Origin: Akkermansiaceae bacterium
GTDB taxonomy: Bacteria; Verrucomicrobiota; Verrucomicrobiia; Verrucomicrobiales; Akkermansiaceae
NCBI GenBank assembly: GCA_903919975.1
Contig: CAIXKE010000003.1
Location: 25,220 to 89,219 of the forward strand
Reading direction: 5' to 3'
DNA: 64,000 nt
Shown here: piece after piece, positions 25,758-34,665 of the stretch
Numbering within the stretch: the first letter of the stretch is position 1
How the letters are laid out: the number at the start of each line of letters is the position of its first letter
Notes under the pieces: model-generated
Databases searched by the model: none
Told to the model about the DNA's origin: nothing
What the model saw: the letters and a program-made list of their open reading frames with translations, nothing else
Program-made: the position numbers and the translations under genes

Positions 25758-27956
25758 TCATGACGCGGGCATCGGCAGGGTGAAATAAAAAGTGGCACCA
25801 TGATCGACTTTCCCTTCGGCCCAAATGCGGCCTCCGTGGCGATGCACGATTCGCTGGACTAGTGCTAGACCGACTCCCGTCCCCGGAAACTCCTCGGGGC
25901 CGTGCAAGCGTTGAAACACACCGAAGAGTTTGTCGGCAAAACGCATGTCAAAACCCGCGCCGTTGTCTTTGATCCGGAACACCGGGACGTCGTCCTCGCC
26001 CTGCTGGGCTGCAATCTCGATTTCGCCGACTTCGCGGCCTTTGGTGAACTTGATGGCGTTGCCAATGAGATTCACCCACACTTGCCGGATCATCGTTCGA
26101 GTGCCCTCAATTGCCGGGAGCGGTTGCAAATCGAGCTTCAGCTTGCGGACGGGCGGTTCTTCGGCCAAGAGTTCGTCATAAACGGCTTGTGCCAACTCGC
26201 GCATGTCGATGGTTTCCGGTTCCGTCTGCTGGCGGCCAAGCCGAGAGAACGTGAGCAGGTCATCGATCAGCTGCCCCATCCGTTGAGTCTCCGAGCGGAT
26301 CACCTCGAGCATGCGCCGACCTTCGTCATCGAGTTTTTCGGCGTATTCATCCGCCACCATGCGGGAAAATCCGTCCACCGCGCGCAGTGGTGCCCGCAGG
26401 TCGTGCGAGACCGAATAGCTGAAGGCTTCCAGTTCCTGATTGGCCGCGGTGAGCTGTACCGTGCGATCCAGAACGCGCTGCTCTAACTCGGCGTTGAGCC
26501 GGAGGATTTCCTGTTGGGCTTGGCGGTGCTCGGTGATGTCGGTATTGGTGCCCACTATGCGTGTGGGCTTGCCGTTCTCGTCCCAGAATGCCTGCGAATT
26601 CGCCTTGATGTGATGGATGGAGCCATCGGCCCGGATGATGCGGAATTCAGGCGCGTATTCGCATTCGCCGCGCAGGGCCGCCTGAAGTTCATTGCCAACG
26701 CGGCTCCGGTCATCGGGATGGAGATGTTCGCTCCACTCCGGAACGCCGCCTTTAAAACTTCCATGAGGGACGCCATAGATCTCACAGATCGTGTCATCCC
26801 ACATCAGATCGTTATCGACCATATTCCAGTCCCAGATGCCGATGTGCGCAGTGCGTGTTGCAATCTGGAGTCTTTCCGAAAATCCTTGCGCTGCCTCCGT
26901 TGCCTTAATTCGTTCACGGTTTTCCTTCACCAACTCACAGTTCTTCTGCTCCAAATCGGCGTTGAGTTGCCGGATTTCCCTCTCGGCCTGCTGCAGTATG
27001 CCCTCTTTCTTGATGCTCTGGCAGACGAAGTTTGCGCTGAGGTAGATCACTGCCAAAAACAACAGGACTAACAACAGAATGAAATACGATTGTATGCGGA
27101 TGCCTGCGAACGCTTCCTTGGTATCCAATTTGGCAACCATGAACCATGGCGAATCCTTAACGGCACTTAAGAATGTCAATGACTCGACACCACGATAGTC
27201 CGTTCCGATTGCCCCCCCTCTCTTGCCGAGTGCTGCCATGACGGATGGCACCTCCACTCGGGTTAAGGGAATGCTGAGCTTTAACGCCGAGTTTTTCCGG
27301 TAGCGCAGTTCGTTCAGGTAAAGCACTCGATCTCCATCCCGTCGAACGAGAGTCGTCTCGGCGGATTTTCTTGGGATGGGCCACGATTGGATCATGGGGT
27401 AGAGAAACTGCCTGGGATCGGATTCCATGATGATTGCGAATCCGGCGCTTGTCGGGACCGGAGACACCACGCTGATTCGGGGTAGGGAGGTATCGGGATC
27501 CAGATACAAGTCGGTCAATACAGGGCTTTGGAGGCGCTGGGCGCTCGCCATGGATTGCGCTTCCTCCGCACTGATGCGGCGGAGACGATCGGTGGAGCTC
27601 AGGAGCACCTCACTGTCGGAGCCCACGAGGATGATCCGATCGTAATGATGGGCTTTTGCAGTCACTTTAAACCGCCTGAGAATCTTTTCCTCGAGCGCCG
27701 GGTCACGCGTCTTGATCCATGGCGCGATCTCTTCGTTGAGTGACACGCTGTTCATCAATACCTCGGCATCGGCCAAGCGGTCGTTTCGCCATGCGACGAT
27801 CTGGTCGATTTTTAACTCCGCAATGGCTTGCAGTTCGCTTTCCACGCTCTGCCGGTTTTGTTCTTTTACGAACCAATAGAACCACGCTCCTCCGGCTAGC
27901 ACGGCTACCGAAATCAACACGCTGATCAAAATAACCCAATGTGACTTCCTGTCCAT
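25758..27956 (-). CDS. Membrane sensor histidine kinase with extracytoplasmic Cache-like domain and PAS
   Basis: A 732-residue sensor kinase. A membrane segment (about 8-27) is followed by a large extracytoplasmic domain of Cache type (about 30-285), a second membrane segment (about 293-315), a coiled coil, a PAS/PAC domain (RTAHIGIWDWNMVDND ... GTNTDITEH), a second coiled coil, and a HisKA domain with SVSHDLRAPLR (phospho-acceptor histidine at about residue 510). The HATPase domain shows WVNLIGNAIKFT, DNGAGFDM and GTGVGLALVQRI. No response regulator lies next to it, so its partner is elsewhere. Confidence 0.92.
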   Translation of the reverse strand: MDRKSHWVILISVLISVAVLAGGAWFYWFVKEQNRQSVESELQAIAELKIDQIVAWRNDRLADAEVLMNSVSLNEEIAPWIKTRDPALEEKILRRFKVTAKAHHYDRIILVGSDSEVLLSSTDRLRRISAEEAQSMASAQRLQSPVLTDLYLDPDTSLPRISVVSPVPTSAGFAIIMESDPRQFLYPMIQSWPIPRKSAETTLVRRDGDRVLYLNELRYRKNSALKLSIPLTRVEVPSVMAALGKRGGAIGTDYRGVESLTFLSAVKDSPWFMVAKLDTKEAFAGIRIQSYFILLLVLLFLAVIYLSANFVCQSIKKEGILQQAEREIRQLNADLEQKNCELVKENRERIKATEAAQGFSERLQIATRTAHIGIWDWNMVDNDLMWDDTICEIYGVPHGSFKGGVPEWSEHLHPDDRSRVGNELQAALRGECEYAPEFRIIRADGSIHHIKANSQAFWDENGKPTRIVGTNTDITEHRQAQQEILRLNAELEQRVLDRTVQLTAANQELEAFSYSVSHDLRAPLRAVDGFSRMVADEYAEKLDDEGRRMLEVIRSETQRMGQLIDDLLTFSRLGRQQTEPETIDMRELAQAVYDELLAEEPPVRKLKLDLQPLPAIEGTRTMIRQVWVNLIGNAIKFTKGREVGEIEIAAQQGEDDVPVFRIKDNGAGFDMRFADKLFGVFQRLHGPEEFPGTGVGLALVQRIVHRHGGRIWAEGKVDHGATFYFTLPMPAS

Positions 27957-28116
27957 CGCATCATCCTCGGATCACAATAAACCCTTCATGCCATTGAGAC
28001 AAGCTGAGTATGTCGATGCGGGGGAGAGACGTGATTTCGTTGGAGCCGTGGCAGGCTTTGCGATGCTTTGAAATTCTTGAATACAAACGGTTGGGGCTGA
28101 TCCCAATGAGCTTAAT

Positions 28117-28572
28117 TCAGGAAAGCCGCTTCATCACCGCGGCGGAAAGCAATTTTCCATCCGCCCGGCCATCGGCAAGTTCTTGTGAGCGTTTCATGAC
28201 TTTGCCCATGTCGGCTTTGCCGGTGGCTCCGGTATCGGCCACGGCCTGCTCGATGATCGCTAATAATTCAGCTTCACTCAATGCGGCGGGAAGATAGCGG
28301 GTGAGAATGTCGATTTCGGTTTTCTCCGTTGCCGCGAGTTCGGGTCGGCCGGCTTTTTCAAACTGCTCGCACGAGTCCACCCGTTGCTTGATTTGCTTGC
28401 GGATCACCGCCAGCACTTCGGGTTCTTCGAGCACGATGCTGAGGTTACCCTTTTCGATCGCGGCATTCATCAAGGCGCTTTTCAGGGCGCGCAAGGCATT
28501 CAGCGCGACGGTGTCTTTCGCCCTCATGGCGGTTTTGATATCTTCGGGAATGCGGGTGGCGGTGTCGCTCAT
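28117..28572 (-). CDS. GatB/YqeY domain protein
   Basis: A 151-residue protein of the YqeY family, related to the C-terminal tRNA-binding tail domain of GatB. It may assist tRNA-dependent amidation, but its role is unproven. The family pattern is clear: EDIKTAMRAKDTVALNALRA LKSAL-type start, RKQIKQRVDSCEQFEKAGRP, and the end with TGKADMGKVMKRSQELADG. A single minus-strand gene. Confidence 0.93.
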   Translation of the reverse strand: MSDTATRIPEDIKTAMRAKDTVALNALRALKSALMNAAIEKGNLSIVLEEPEVLAVIRKQIKQRVDSCEQFEKAGRPELAATEKTEIDILTRYLPAALSEAELLAIIEQAVADTGATGKADMGKVMKRSQELADGRADGKLLSAAVMKRLS

Positions 28573-28787
28573 GCGCTTGTCGTATCACGACCGAGGGACC
28601 GCTGCCAACCGGTAAAACGTGCGGGATGCATTGCCAAACACCGTGGCATAGAGCATCTTCTGTCCGTGCGTCGTCGGATCAGGGGCGCTCCGGCGATGAG
28701 TGGGGATTGGTGGACAAACATGAAATTGACTGAAAAAGCATCGGTTGGAGTTCCCGGAAGACCGATCTGGAGGATCGTGATGAAATC

Positions 28788-29915
28788 ATGAAATCGCTTT
28801 CATTACGTCGGCTGCGGGCGCTTTGTTGGAAGGAGACTCTGCAGATCTTCCGCGATCCGAGCAGCATTCTGATCGCGTTTTTCATGCCGGTGCTGATGCT
28901 TTTCATCTTCGGTTTCGGCATCAATCTGGATTTTTCGCGTTTGCGGATTGGACTGTGGGTTGAGGATTCCGGGGCGGAGGCCACGGCCTTCACCAATGCG
29001 CTCACCGGTTCGTCATGGTTGGAGGTGCATTCGTTTGATTCGCGGGATGCGATGGAGTCGGCGATGGTGAATTCGCGCATCCGCGGGTTCGTGGTCATTC
29101 CGGCGGATTTTTCACGGAAACTCAAACAACCTGGGGCCATTGCGCCTTTGCAATTGGTGGCCGACGGCTCGGAGCCGAACATCGCGCAGTTTGTCCGCTC
29201 AACAGTCAATGGGGTTTGGCAGACATGGCAGATCCAACGTGCCGAAGACCGTGGGGAGGACATGAAGCGTGAGATTTCGTTAGAACCGCGGTATTGGTTC
29301 AACCCGTCCGCAGAGAGTCGGAATTTCATCATTCCCGGATCGATCACCGTCATCATGACGGTGATCGGCGCCTTGCTCACATCGCTGGTGGTCGCGCGGG
29401 AGTGGGAGCGCGGAACCATGGAGGCGTTGCTCGCATCGCCAGTGACACGGACGGAACTCCTACTCAGTAAAATCCTGCCATACTATGTGCTTGGCATGAC
29501 TTCGCTGATGATTTGCGTAGCCGTGGCGCATTGGGTTTTGCGGGTGCCATTCCGCGGGTCGATCGCTTCATTGTGGGTGGTGGGATCGTTTTTCCTGCTC
29601 AGCGTGCTGGGCATTGGTTTGGCGATTTCCACCGGTATGAAAAACCAATTCAACGCCGCACAGGCTGCCTTGAACGCGGCGTTTTTGCCGGCGGTGATGC
29701 TTTCCGGATTCATCTATGAAATTTCGAGCATGCCGCCCATTTTGCGTGGTGTGACACATGTCATTCCGGCGCGGTATTTTGTCTCATCCATGCAAACCAT
29801 TTTTCAGGCGGGTCCGCTTTGGAAACTGCTGTTGCCTGACATCCTGATGTTGATGGTCACCACCGTCTTCTTCATCGGCCTCACGGCGAAACTTACCAAA
29901 AGGAGGATGGAATGA
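28788..29915 (+). CDS. ABC-2 type transporter permease (YhhJ/YbhR-like)
   Basis: A 375-residue inner-membrane permease. It has an N-terminal membrane segment (SILIAFFMPVLMLFIFGFG), a large extracytoplasmic loop, and five more membrane segments from about residue 180. The ABC-2 signature appears around VVAREWERGTMEALLASPVT. Start ATG 28788 follows a GGAGG by about 15 bp. It overlaps the next permease gene by 4 bp (ATGA). Export of drugs or envelope components is the usual role; the substrate is unknown. No ATPase gene or HlyD-type adaptor lies upstream. Confidence 0.88.
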   Translation: MKSLSLRRLRALCWKETLQIFRDPSSILIAFFMPVLMLFIFGFGINLDFSRLRIGLWVEDSGAEATAFTNALTGSSWLEVHSFDSRDAMESAMVNSRIRGFVVIPADFSRKLKQPGAIAPLQLVADGSEPNIAQFVRSTVNGVWQTWQIQRAEDRGEDMKREISLEPRYWFNPSAESRNFIIPGSITVIMTVIGALLTSLVVAREWERGTMEALLASPVTRTELLLSKILPYYVLGMTSLMICVAVAHWVLRVPFRGSIASLWVVGSFFLLSVLGIGLAISTGMKNQFNAAQAALNAAFLPAVMLSGFIYEISSMPPILRGVTHVIPARYFVSSMQTIFQAGPLWKLLLPDILMLMVTTVFFIGLTAKLTKRRME

Positions 29916-31024
29916 ATTTTCTCAGCCGCATTTTCGCGTTGGTTCACAAGGAATTCCGGTCTCTGCTCAGTTCCAAGGCCGGTCGATTCTTGTTAGTGAT
30001 GCCGGTCCTGATTCAAACCGCGCTGTTTCCCTTCGCCGCCACACTGGAGGTGAAAAACGCGACGCTGGCCGTGTTCAACGAAGATAACGGCGTGGCTTCG
30101 GTGGAAATCATGCAGCGCTTCGCCGCATCCGGTGCCTTCTCGAAAATTATTCCGGTGTGGAGCCCTCAGGAACTGAGCGACGCCATCGGCAAACGCGAGG
30201 CAATGCTTGCCGTGCACATTCCTTCGGATTTCTCCCGCAAGCTGATTGCCGGCGAAAACTCGCCGGTCCAAGTGGTGCTGGATGGTCGCCGATCCAATAG
30301 CTCGCAAATCGCATTCAGTTATCTGCAATCCGTGCTGGATCTTTATCTCAGGGATCGGGCGCACGCTACTGGGCGGGTGATGCCATCCGAAATCGTGGTT
30401 CGCAATTGGTTTGTTCCCAACCTGGAATACACGCATTTTATTCTACCCAGTCTGGTGGCCATCATCACCACCATCGGTTCATTGGTTGTGACGGCCTTGT
30501 CCGTCGCGCGCGAGAGGGAGCAGGGAACCTTCGAGCAACTTCTCGTCTCACCGCTCTCACCGGAAATGATCATGATCGGCAAGGCAATCCCGGCCGTGGC
30601 GGTCGGATTTTTCCAAGCAACTTTGATTTTGATCGCGGCGGTATTTATCTATCATGTGCCATTCCAGGGCCGCCTTGTCCTGCTTTACGGCGGGATGTTG
30701 TTCTATGCCTTATCGTTGGTAGGCGTTGGTCTGTTCATTTCATCGATCAGCAAGACCCAGCAACAAGCGTTTCTCGGGGCCTTCGTGTTCATGGTGCCGG
30801 CGATTTTGTTGTCCGGATACACTGCTCCGGTGGAAAACATGCCCGTCTGGCTTCAGCACATCACGTGGGTGAATCCCGTCCGGCATTTTGTGGAAGTGGT
30901 TAAGGGGGTGTTTCTTAAGGATGCCTCGCTCGCCAGGGTCTTTGAACTGGTCCGGCCGTTGATGGTGATCAGCGCCGGAACGCTTACGCTGGCGGCGCTG
31001 ATGTTCCGCAGGAAAACCACCTGA
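29912..31024 (+). CDS. ABC-2 type transporter permease, second subunit
   Basis: A 370-residue permease paralogous to the preceding gene, with an N-terminal membrane segment (FLLVMPVLIQTALFPFAA), an extracytoplasmic domain and a C-terminal membrane bundle. The signature SVAREREQGTFEQLLVSPLS is present. The two genes overlap by four bases and probably form a heterodimeric channel, like YbhR and YbhS. Their ATPase must be encoded elsewhere. Confidence 0.88.
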   Translation: MNFLSRIFALVHKEFRSLLSSKAGRFLLVMPVLIQTALFPFAATLEVKNATLAVFNEDNGVASVEIMQRFAASGAFSKIIPVWSPQELSDAIGKREAMLAVHIPSDFSRKLIAGENSPVQVVLDGRRSNSSQIAFSYLQSVLDLYLRDRAHATGRVMPSEIVVRNWFVPNLEYTHFILPSLVAIITTIGSLVVTALSVAREREQGTFEQLLVSPLSPEMIMIGKAIPAVAVGFFQATLILIAAVFIYHVPFQGRLVLLYGGMLFYALSLVGVGLFISSISKTQQQAFLGAFVFMVPAILLSGYTAPVENMPVWLQHITWVNPVRHFVEVVKGVFLKDASLARVFELVRPLMVISAGTLTLAALMFRRKTT

Positions 31025-31120
31025 TGCGGCGGATTTCATTTGGCTTAAAAAAACTCCCGGGAATGGGGGTTGCTTTCCTTAAGTAAATCTCCTAGTCCCC
31101 TGATCGTTCTTTTTTCCGCC

Positions 31121-31762
31121 ATGATCACCACCCGTAATCTCGTTCGTTGTGTTGCTGCCGTGACGGCTTTGCTGTTCGCGAGTTGCGCCACCCAGAAGCC
31201 GACTGTCCAATACGACAAGAACGGCAAGCTGATCAACCCATACCCGGTCGGGACCTATGATCATTTCATCACCGATCCGACTTACCCGAAGACTCACAGC
31301 GTCTGGAAAAACGAGGAGTTGCTCACCCGGACCGGACCGGAAAACTCACACATCAAAATCAATCTCAAGACCCAGCGCGGACTTTTGATGAATGGCGATG
31401 AGATCGCGATGGACTACCCGATCTGCTCCGGCACGAAAAGCCGGCCGACACCAACGGGAACATTTTACATCTTGGAGAAACTCGTTGAAAAAAACTCAAA
31501 CCGCTACGGCCGGATCTACGACGCCGAGGGCACATGTGTGAACAGCGATGCCGACGCTAGCATCGACCCCATCCCCGAGGGCGGTAAGTTTCAAGGGGCT
31601 TCCATGAATTATTGGATGCGCTTGACCAATGACGGCGTCGGCCATCACATCGGTCCTATCCGCCGCTATCCGGCATCCCACGCTTGTGTCCGTGGCCCTA
31701 GCAAAACGATTCCCACCGTTTTCGGTAAGGTGAAGCCGGGCACGCAGGTGGTTATCGAGTGA
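31121..31762 (+). CDS. L,D-transpeptidase (YkuD) lipoprotein
   Basis: A 213-residue lipoprotein (lipobox LLFASC) with an L,D-transpeptidase catalytic domain that cross-links peptidoglycan or attaches proteins to it. IKINLKTQRGLLMNGDEI begins the domain, and PTPTGTFYI is typical. The active site reads HHIGPIRRYPASHACVRGP. The catalytic cysteine is C189, and the usual glycine in SHGC is replaced by alanine. ATG 31121 was chosen so that the lipobox is close to the N-terminus. Confidence 0.9.
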   Translation: MITTRNLVRCVAAVTALLFASCATQKPTVQYDKNGKLINPYPVGTYDHFITDPTYPKTHSVWKNEELLTRTGPENSHIKINLKTQRGLLMNGDEIAMDYPICSGTKSRPTPTGTFYILEKLVEKNSNRYGRIYDAEGTCVNSDADASIDPIPEGGKFQGASMNYWMRLTNDGVGHHIGPIRRYPASHACVRGPSKTIPTVFGKVKPGTQVVIE

Positions 31763-31769
31763 TGGAGAT

Positions 31770-32606
31770 TCAGGCGGTCGTGCCGCTCCAATGCCAGAGG
31801 CTCGGGTCGAGTTCGTGGCGGGCGCATTTGGCGAGAGCCTCGGCATCGGCGAAATCGTGGAGGACAGCGAAGACCGAGGAGCCGGATCCGCAGAGCAGGG
31901 CGGCGGTGGTTTCCCGGCGGTCGAGCAGCCATTGTTTGAGTTCGGCGAGAAAGCGGTGTTTGGCAAAGACCGGGCGTTCGAGGTCATTGACGATTGAAAC
32001 GCCGCCCACTTCCTGGGGCTCATAGCGAATGCCGGGGAGTTCTTGTGCGCCGCTCCAGCGGCCGTAGGCATCGGGGGTGGGCACGTTGAACCACGGTTTC
32101 AAAAGCAAGGTTTTCAGCGGGGCGGGGGAGGGAGTCGGCGCGATGAGCTCACCGCGGCCGGTGCAGCGGGCTGCACCGGGGCTCAGGAAAAACGGTATAT
32201 CCGAGCCCAAGGATGCGGCGATTTCTTGCAAGCGGGCGGAGCCAAGCTTGGCATCATGAAGTTGGTCGAGTGCGAGCAAAGTCGTGGCGGCATCGCTGCT
32301 GCCACCGCCAAGGCCGGCTCCGTGGGGGATGTTTTTTTGCAGGGAGATGGCGAAATTGCAGACGATTCCGGCGGCGCTTTCGTAGGCTCGAACGGCCTTC
32401 ACCACGAGATTCGTCTCATCATTGGGGACACCGGGTTGATCGCAATGGAAGGAAAACCCTGAGGACTCACGAAACTCCAACTGGTCGTTCAACCCGGGCA
32501 GCTTGACCATGGTGGTGTCGATTTCATGAAAGCCATCGGCGCGTTTGCCGAGGACGCGCAGGGAGAGATTCAGTTTGGCAGGCGCTTGCAGGGTGAGGGT
32601 GCTCAT
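31770..32606 (-). CDS. ispE: 4-diphosphocytidyl-2-C-methyl-D-erythritol kinase
   Basis: Phosphorylates CDP-methylerythritol in the MEP pathway of isoprenoid synthesis. A 278-residue GHMP kinase. It shows the N-terminal APAKLNLSLRVLGKRADGFH, the ATP loop PHGAGLGGGSSDAA, and the GSGSSVFAVL segment near the C-terminus. Its start overlaps the pgeF stop in ATGA, so the two are cotranscribed. Convergent with the L,D-transpeptidase gene, with only 7 bp between. Confidence 0.96.
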   Translation of the reverse strand: MSTLTLQAPAKLNLSLRVLGKRADGFHEIDTTMVKLPGLNDQLEFRESSGFSFHCDQPGVPNDETNLVVKAVRAYESAAGIVCNFAISLQKNIPHGAGLGGGSSDAATTLLALDQLHDAKLGSARLQEIAASLGSDIPFFLSPGAARCTGRGELIAPTPSPAPLKTLLLKPWFNVPTPDAYGRWSGAQELPGIRYEPQEVGGVSIVNDLERPVFAKHRFLAELKQWLLDRRETTAALLCGSGSSVFAVLHDFADAEALAKCARHELDPSLWHWSGTTA

Positions 32607-33283
32607 GGCTGGGAATCACGGACGATCAGGGCCATCATGCGGCCGGTTTTTCCAAGTTCTTTGCGGTAACTGTAGAAACGGGTGAGATCAGACGCGGTAT
32701 TGAGTCCGCAGTCGATGAAATTTCCCACGCGTGCGCGTTCCGCCTGGTGACCGATTTCCGCAGCGAAATCGATGTCGTAATCCGGCGGGCGGATGCACGG
32801 GCCAAGCACGGCGGTCACATCTTCGGGGCAGGTGCCGAATTGCACGGCCATCCGTTCCAAGGCTTTCTGAAATATATTGGATTCGGTGCCTTTTTTCCCG
32901 GAATGCAGCAAGCCGATCGCTCCGGTTTTTCGGTCCGCCAGCCAGATTGCACCGCAATCGGCGACGTAGATGGCGAGCACGATGCCGGGCTCGCAGGTGA
33001 TGAGTCCATCGGCATCAGGGATGCAGGGCAATCCATCCGGGGCGATGATTTCCTGGCTGCCGGGGGCGAGAGCCACGGTGTTGCCATGGACTTGCTCGGC
33101 ACGCCAGCAAGGTGCGGACGGGCCAGCGAATGCCGCAAGTGCTGCGGCATGCGCGGGCCGGAGTTGGCTCATCGCTTGATCGCGATCTCCGGTGATCGGT
33201 AAGTCCGGGATGCGTTCAACCCATCCGGCGCGGACGCCGGAGATCGCATGCAAGGGTGCTAAAAAGGATGGTGTCTCCGTCAC
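32603..33283 (-). CDS. pgeF: PgeF/YfiH family protein (peptidoglycan editing factor, laccase-domain)
   Basis: A 226-residue member of the DUF152/YfiH family. Family members remove wrongly incorporated L-serine from peptidoglycan precursors, and some act as polyphenol oxidases or on purine nucleosides. Metal-site motifs are visible: EQVHGNTV, IPDADGLIT, YVADCGAIWL, and the position of HAGWRG is occupied by HSGKKG, keeping the histidine. The C-terminal FIDCGLNTASDLTRFY fits the family. First gene of the pgeF-ispE pair. Confidence 0.88.
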   Translation of the reverse strand: MTETPSFLAPLHAISGVRAGWVERIPDLPITGDRDQAMSQLRPAHAAALAAFAGPSAPCWRAEQVHGNTVALAPGSQEIIAPDGLPCIPDADGLITCEPGIVLAIYVADCGAIWLADRKTGAIGLLHSGKKGTESNIFQKALERMAVQFGTCPEDVTAVLGPCIRPPDYDIDFAAEIGHQAERARVGNFIDCGLNTASDLTRFYSYRKELGKTGRMMALIVRDSQP

Positions 33284-33347
33284 CCGGGAAGGGTAATGGA
33301 GACACTAAGGATTGGCCAAGCGGGTTTTACGCTGCAATCCGCATATC

Positions 33348-33475
33348 AACCACAGATTTCACAGAATACACAGATTATAAATGCTTAGCGTGGATTCAGG
33401 ATTTCAACCAGTAGGTGAAATCCTGACAACCGCATCGATGAATCAATCCTCTGTGAAATCTGAGTGATCTGTGGT
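33348..33475. repeat. Dispersed long imperfect palindrome, CAGAT family
   Basis: AACCACAGATTTCACAGAAT, continuing with ACACAGAT, faces CTGTGAAATCTGAGTGATCT, continuing with GTGGT. It lies between the MarR and pgeF genes. Confidence 0.8.
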
Positions 33476-33529
33476 CAATAGGCCTGTTTGTGCCTTCCAA
33501 CTGCGGATTCTAGGTTTACACTTGGGCGC

Positions 33530-33985
33530 TCAAACCATGGAGCGGCCACGCATGGCGCGCTTGGTGTGCTCGACCGCTTCCGTTTGATCCTCATCCATCT
33601 CGGAGAGGATGTTTGCCAGATCGTTCGAGATTTCAGAGCGCATTTTGGAAACGAGTTCGGTTCCTTTTTTGGTGATGCGCACCATGATTTTACGACGGTC
33701 TTCAGCAGCGTGGGTGCGTTCGACGTATGCGAGTTTTTCGAGGCGATCGACCAAGCCGGTGGCGGCGGCCGTTGAATGGCCCATCTTCTTCGCGATATCC
33801 GACATGGTCAGATATTCTTCGCTGGATAGATAGGTGAGGAGGAAGAACTGGGGAAAAGAGACGTTTCCTTTGTTGAGTTCTGTTGATAGGTTGAGGATGC
33901 AGCTCCGCTGTGTAAACAGGACGAAGTCAGCAAGACGGTCTGCCTCGGCTTTCACCGAAGCGCCCGGGGCGTTCTTGGTTTTCAT
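33530..33985 (-). CDS. MarR family transcriptional regulator
   Basis: A 151-residue winged-helix regulator. The recognition region reads LTMSDIAKKMGHSTAAATGL, followed by VDRLEKLAYVERTHAAEDRR and the wing KIMVRITKKGTELV. MarR proteins bind DNA as dimers and often respond to phenolics or oxidants. No obvious target gene adjoins it: the upstream 227 bp lead into the REP array. Confidence 0.92.
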   Translation of the reverse strand: MKTKNAPGASVKAEADRLADFVLFTQRSCILNLSTELNKGNVSFPQFFLLTYLSSEEYLTMSDIAKKMGHSTAAATGLVDRLEKLAYVERTHAAEDRRKIMVRITKKGTELVSKMRSEISNDLANILSEMDEDQTEAVEHTKRAMRGRSMV

Positions 33986-34212
33986 TATGGCTGGTTGTAG
34001 TGTTCATGTTTCGGGACATGTAAGGGTGCACGGCCATTGCAACATTGAAGATACCCGCATTGGCGGATGGTTACCACCGCTAAAATGCAAATTTTTTCAG
34101 TTCAAGGGCTGTGCGAGTCGGGACTTTTTGAAAATACACAAGTCTAAGAGGTTTTGGAAGAAAAGAAATCGGTAAAAGTTGATTATTTTTAAAATACTGG
34201 CTTAGGCTGTTT

Positions 34213-34590
34213 TGTGATGGGACTCGCCGGACAAAATGTCCGTCATCCAACAGCGCGCAGAATGCACGCGCTCCGGCACGGAGCGCCGATACGGAGCGCT
34301 GATACGGAGCGCTGATACGGAGCGCTGATACGGAGCGCCGACATTCTGTCGGCTGCCGGACGGGGGACATTCTGTCACCCGTCTTCCGCGAAGCGACTCG
34401 CCGGACAAAATGTCCGTCATCCAGCAGCGCGCAGAATGCACGCGCTCCGATACGGAGCGCCGACATTCTGTCGGCTGCCGGACGGGGGACATTCTGTCAC
34501 CCGTCCTCCGAGAAGCGACTCGCCGGACAGAATGTCCGTCATCCAGCAGCGCGCAAAATGCACGCGCTCCGGCATGGAGCAGAGATGACG
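34213..34590. repeat. REP-type palindrome array, left of the transposase
   Basis: Three copies of a unit of about 120 bp (34221-34392, 34393-34516, 34517-34590, the last one truncated) each begin GACTCGCCGGACA(A/G)AATGTCC. Inside are short palindromes: GGACAGAATGTCC, CCGACATTCTGTCGG and the near-palindrome GCGCGCAGAATGCACGCGC. The same unit continues to the right of the transposase at 35274-35470. Confidence 0.9.
34288..34339. repeat. Four copies of a 13-bp tandem repeat inside the REP array
   Basis: GATACGGAGCGCT is repeated four times; the last copy ends in GCC in place of GCT. The other REP units carry the same word once, so this is a local expansion. Confidence 0.9.
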
Positions 34591-34640
34591 AAACCAATGC
34601 ACACGCGCCACATTTTCTCTCAATTACTCCCTTGACGCCA

Positions 34641-34664
34641 AATAATGTTCATAAGAACATTATT
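34641..34664. promoter_or_regulatory. Perfect palindrome immediately before the transposase start
   Basis: AATAATGTTC, a 4-base ATAA spacer, and GAACATTATT form a perfect 10-bp inverted repeat, one base upstream of ATG 34666. It could be an operator or an mRNA hairpin that restricts translation. It contains the alternative ATG at 34645, which makes the inner start more likely. Confidence 0.6.
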
Positions 34665-34665
34665 C

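Noticed and set aside
34213..34590. REP array considered as a CRISPR
   Set aside because: Units are about 120 bp, internally palindromic and of unequal length, with no unique spacers, and a Y1 transposase is embedded rather than cas genes.
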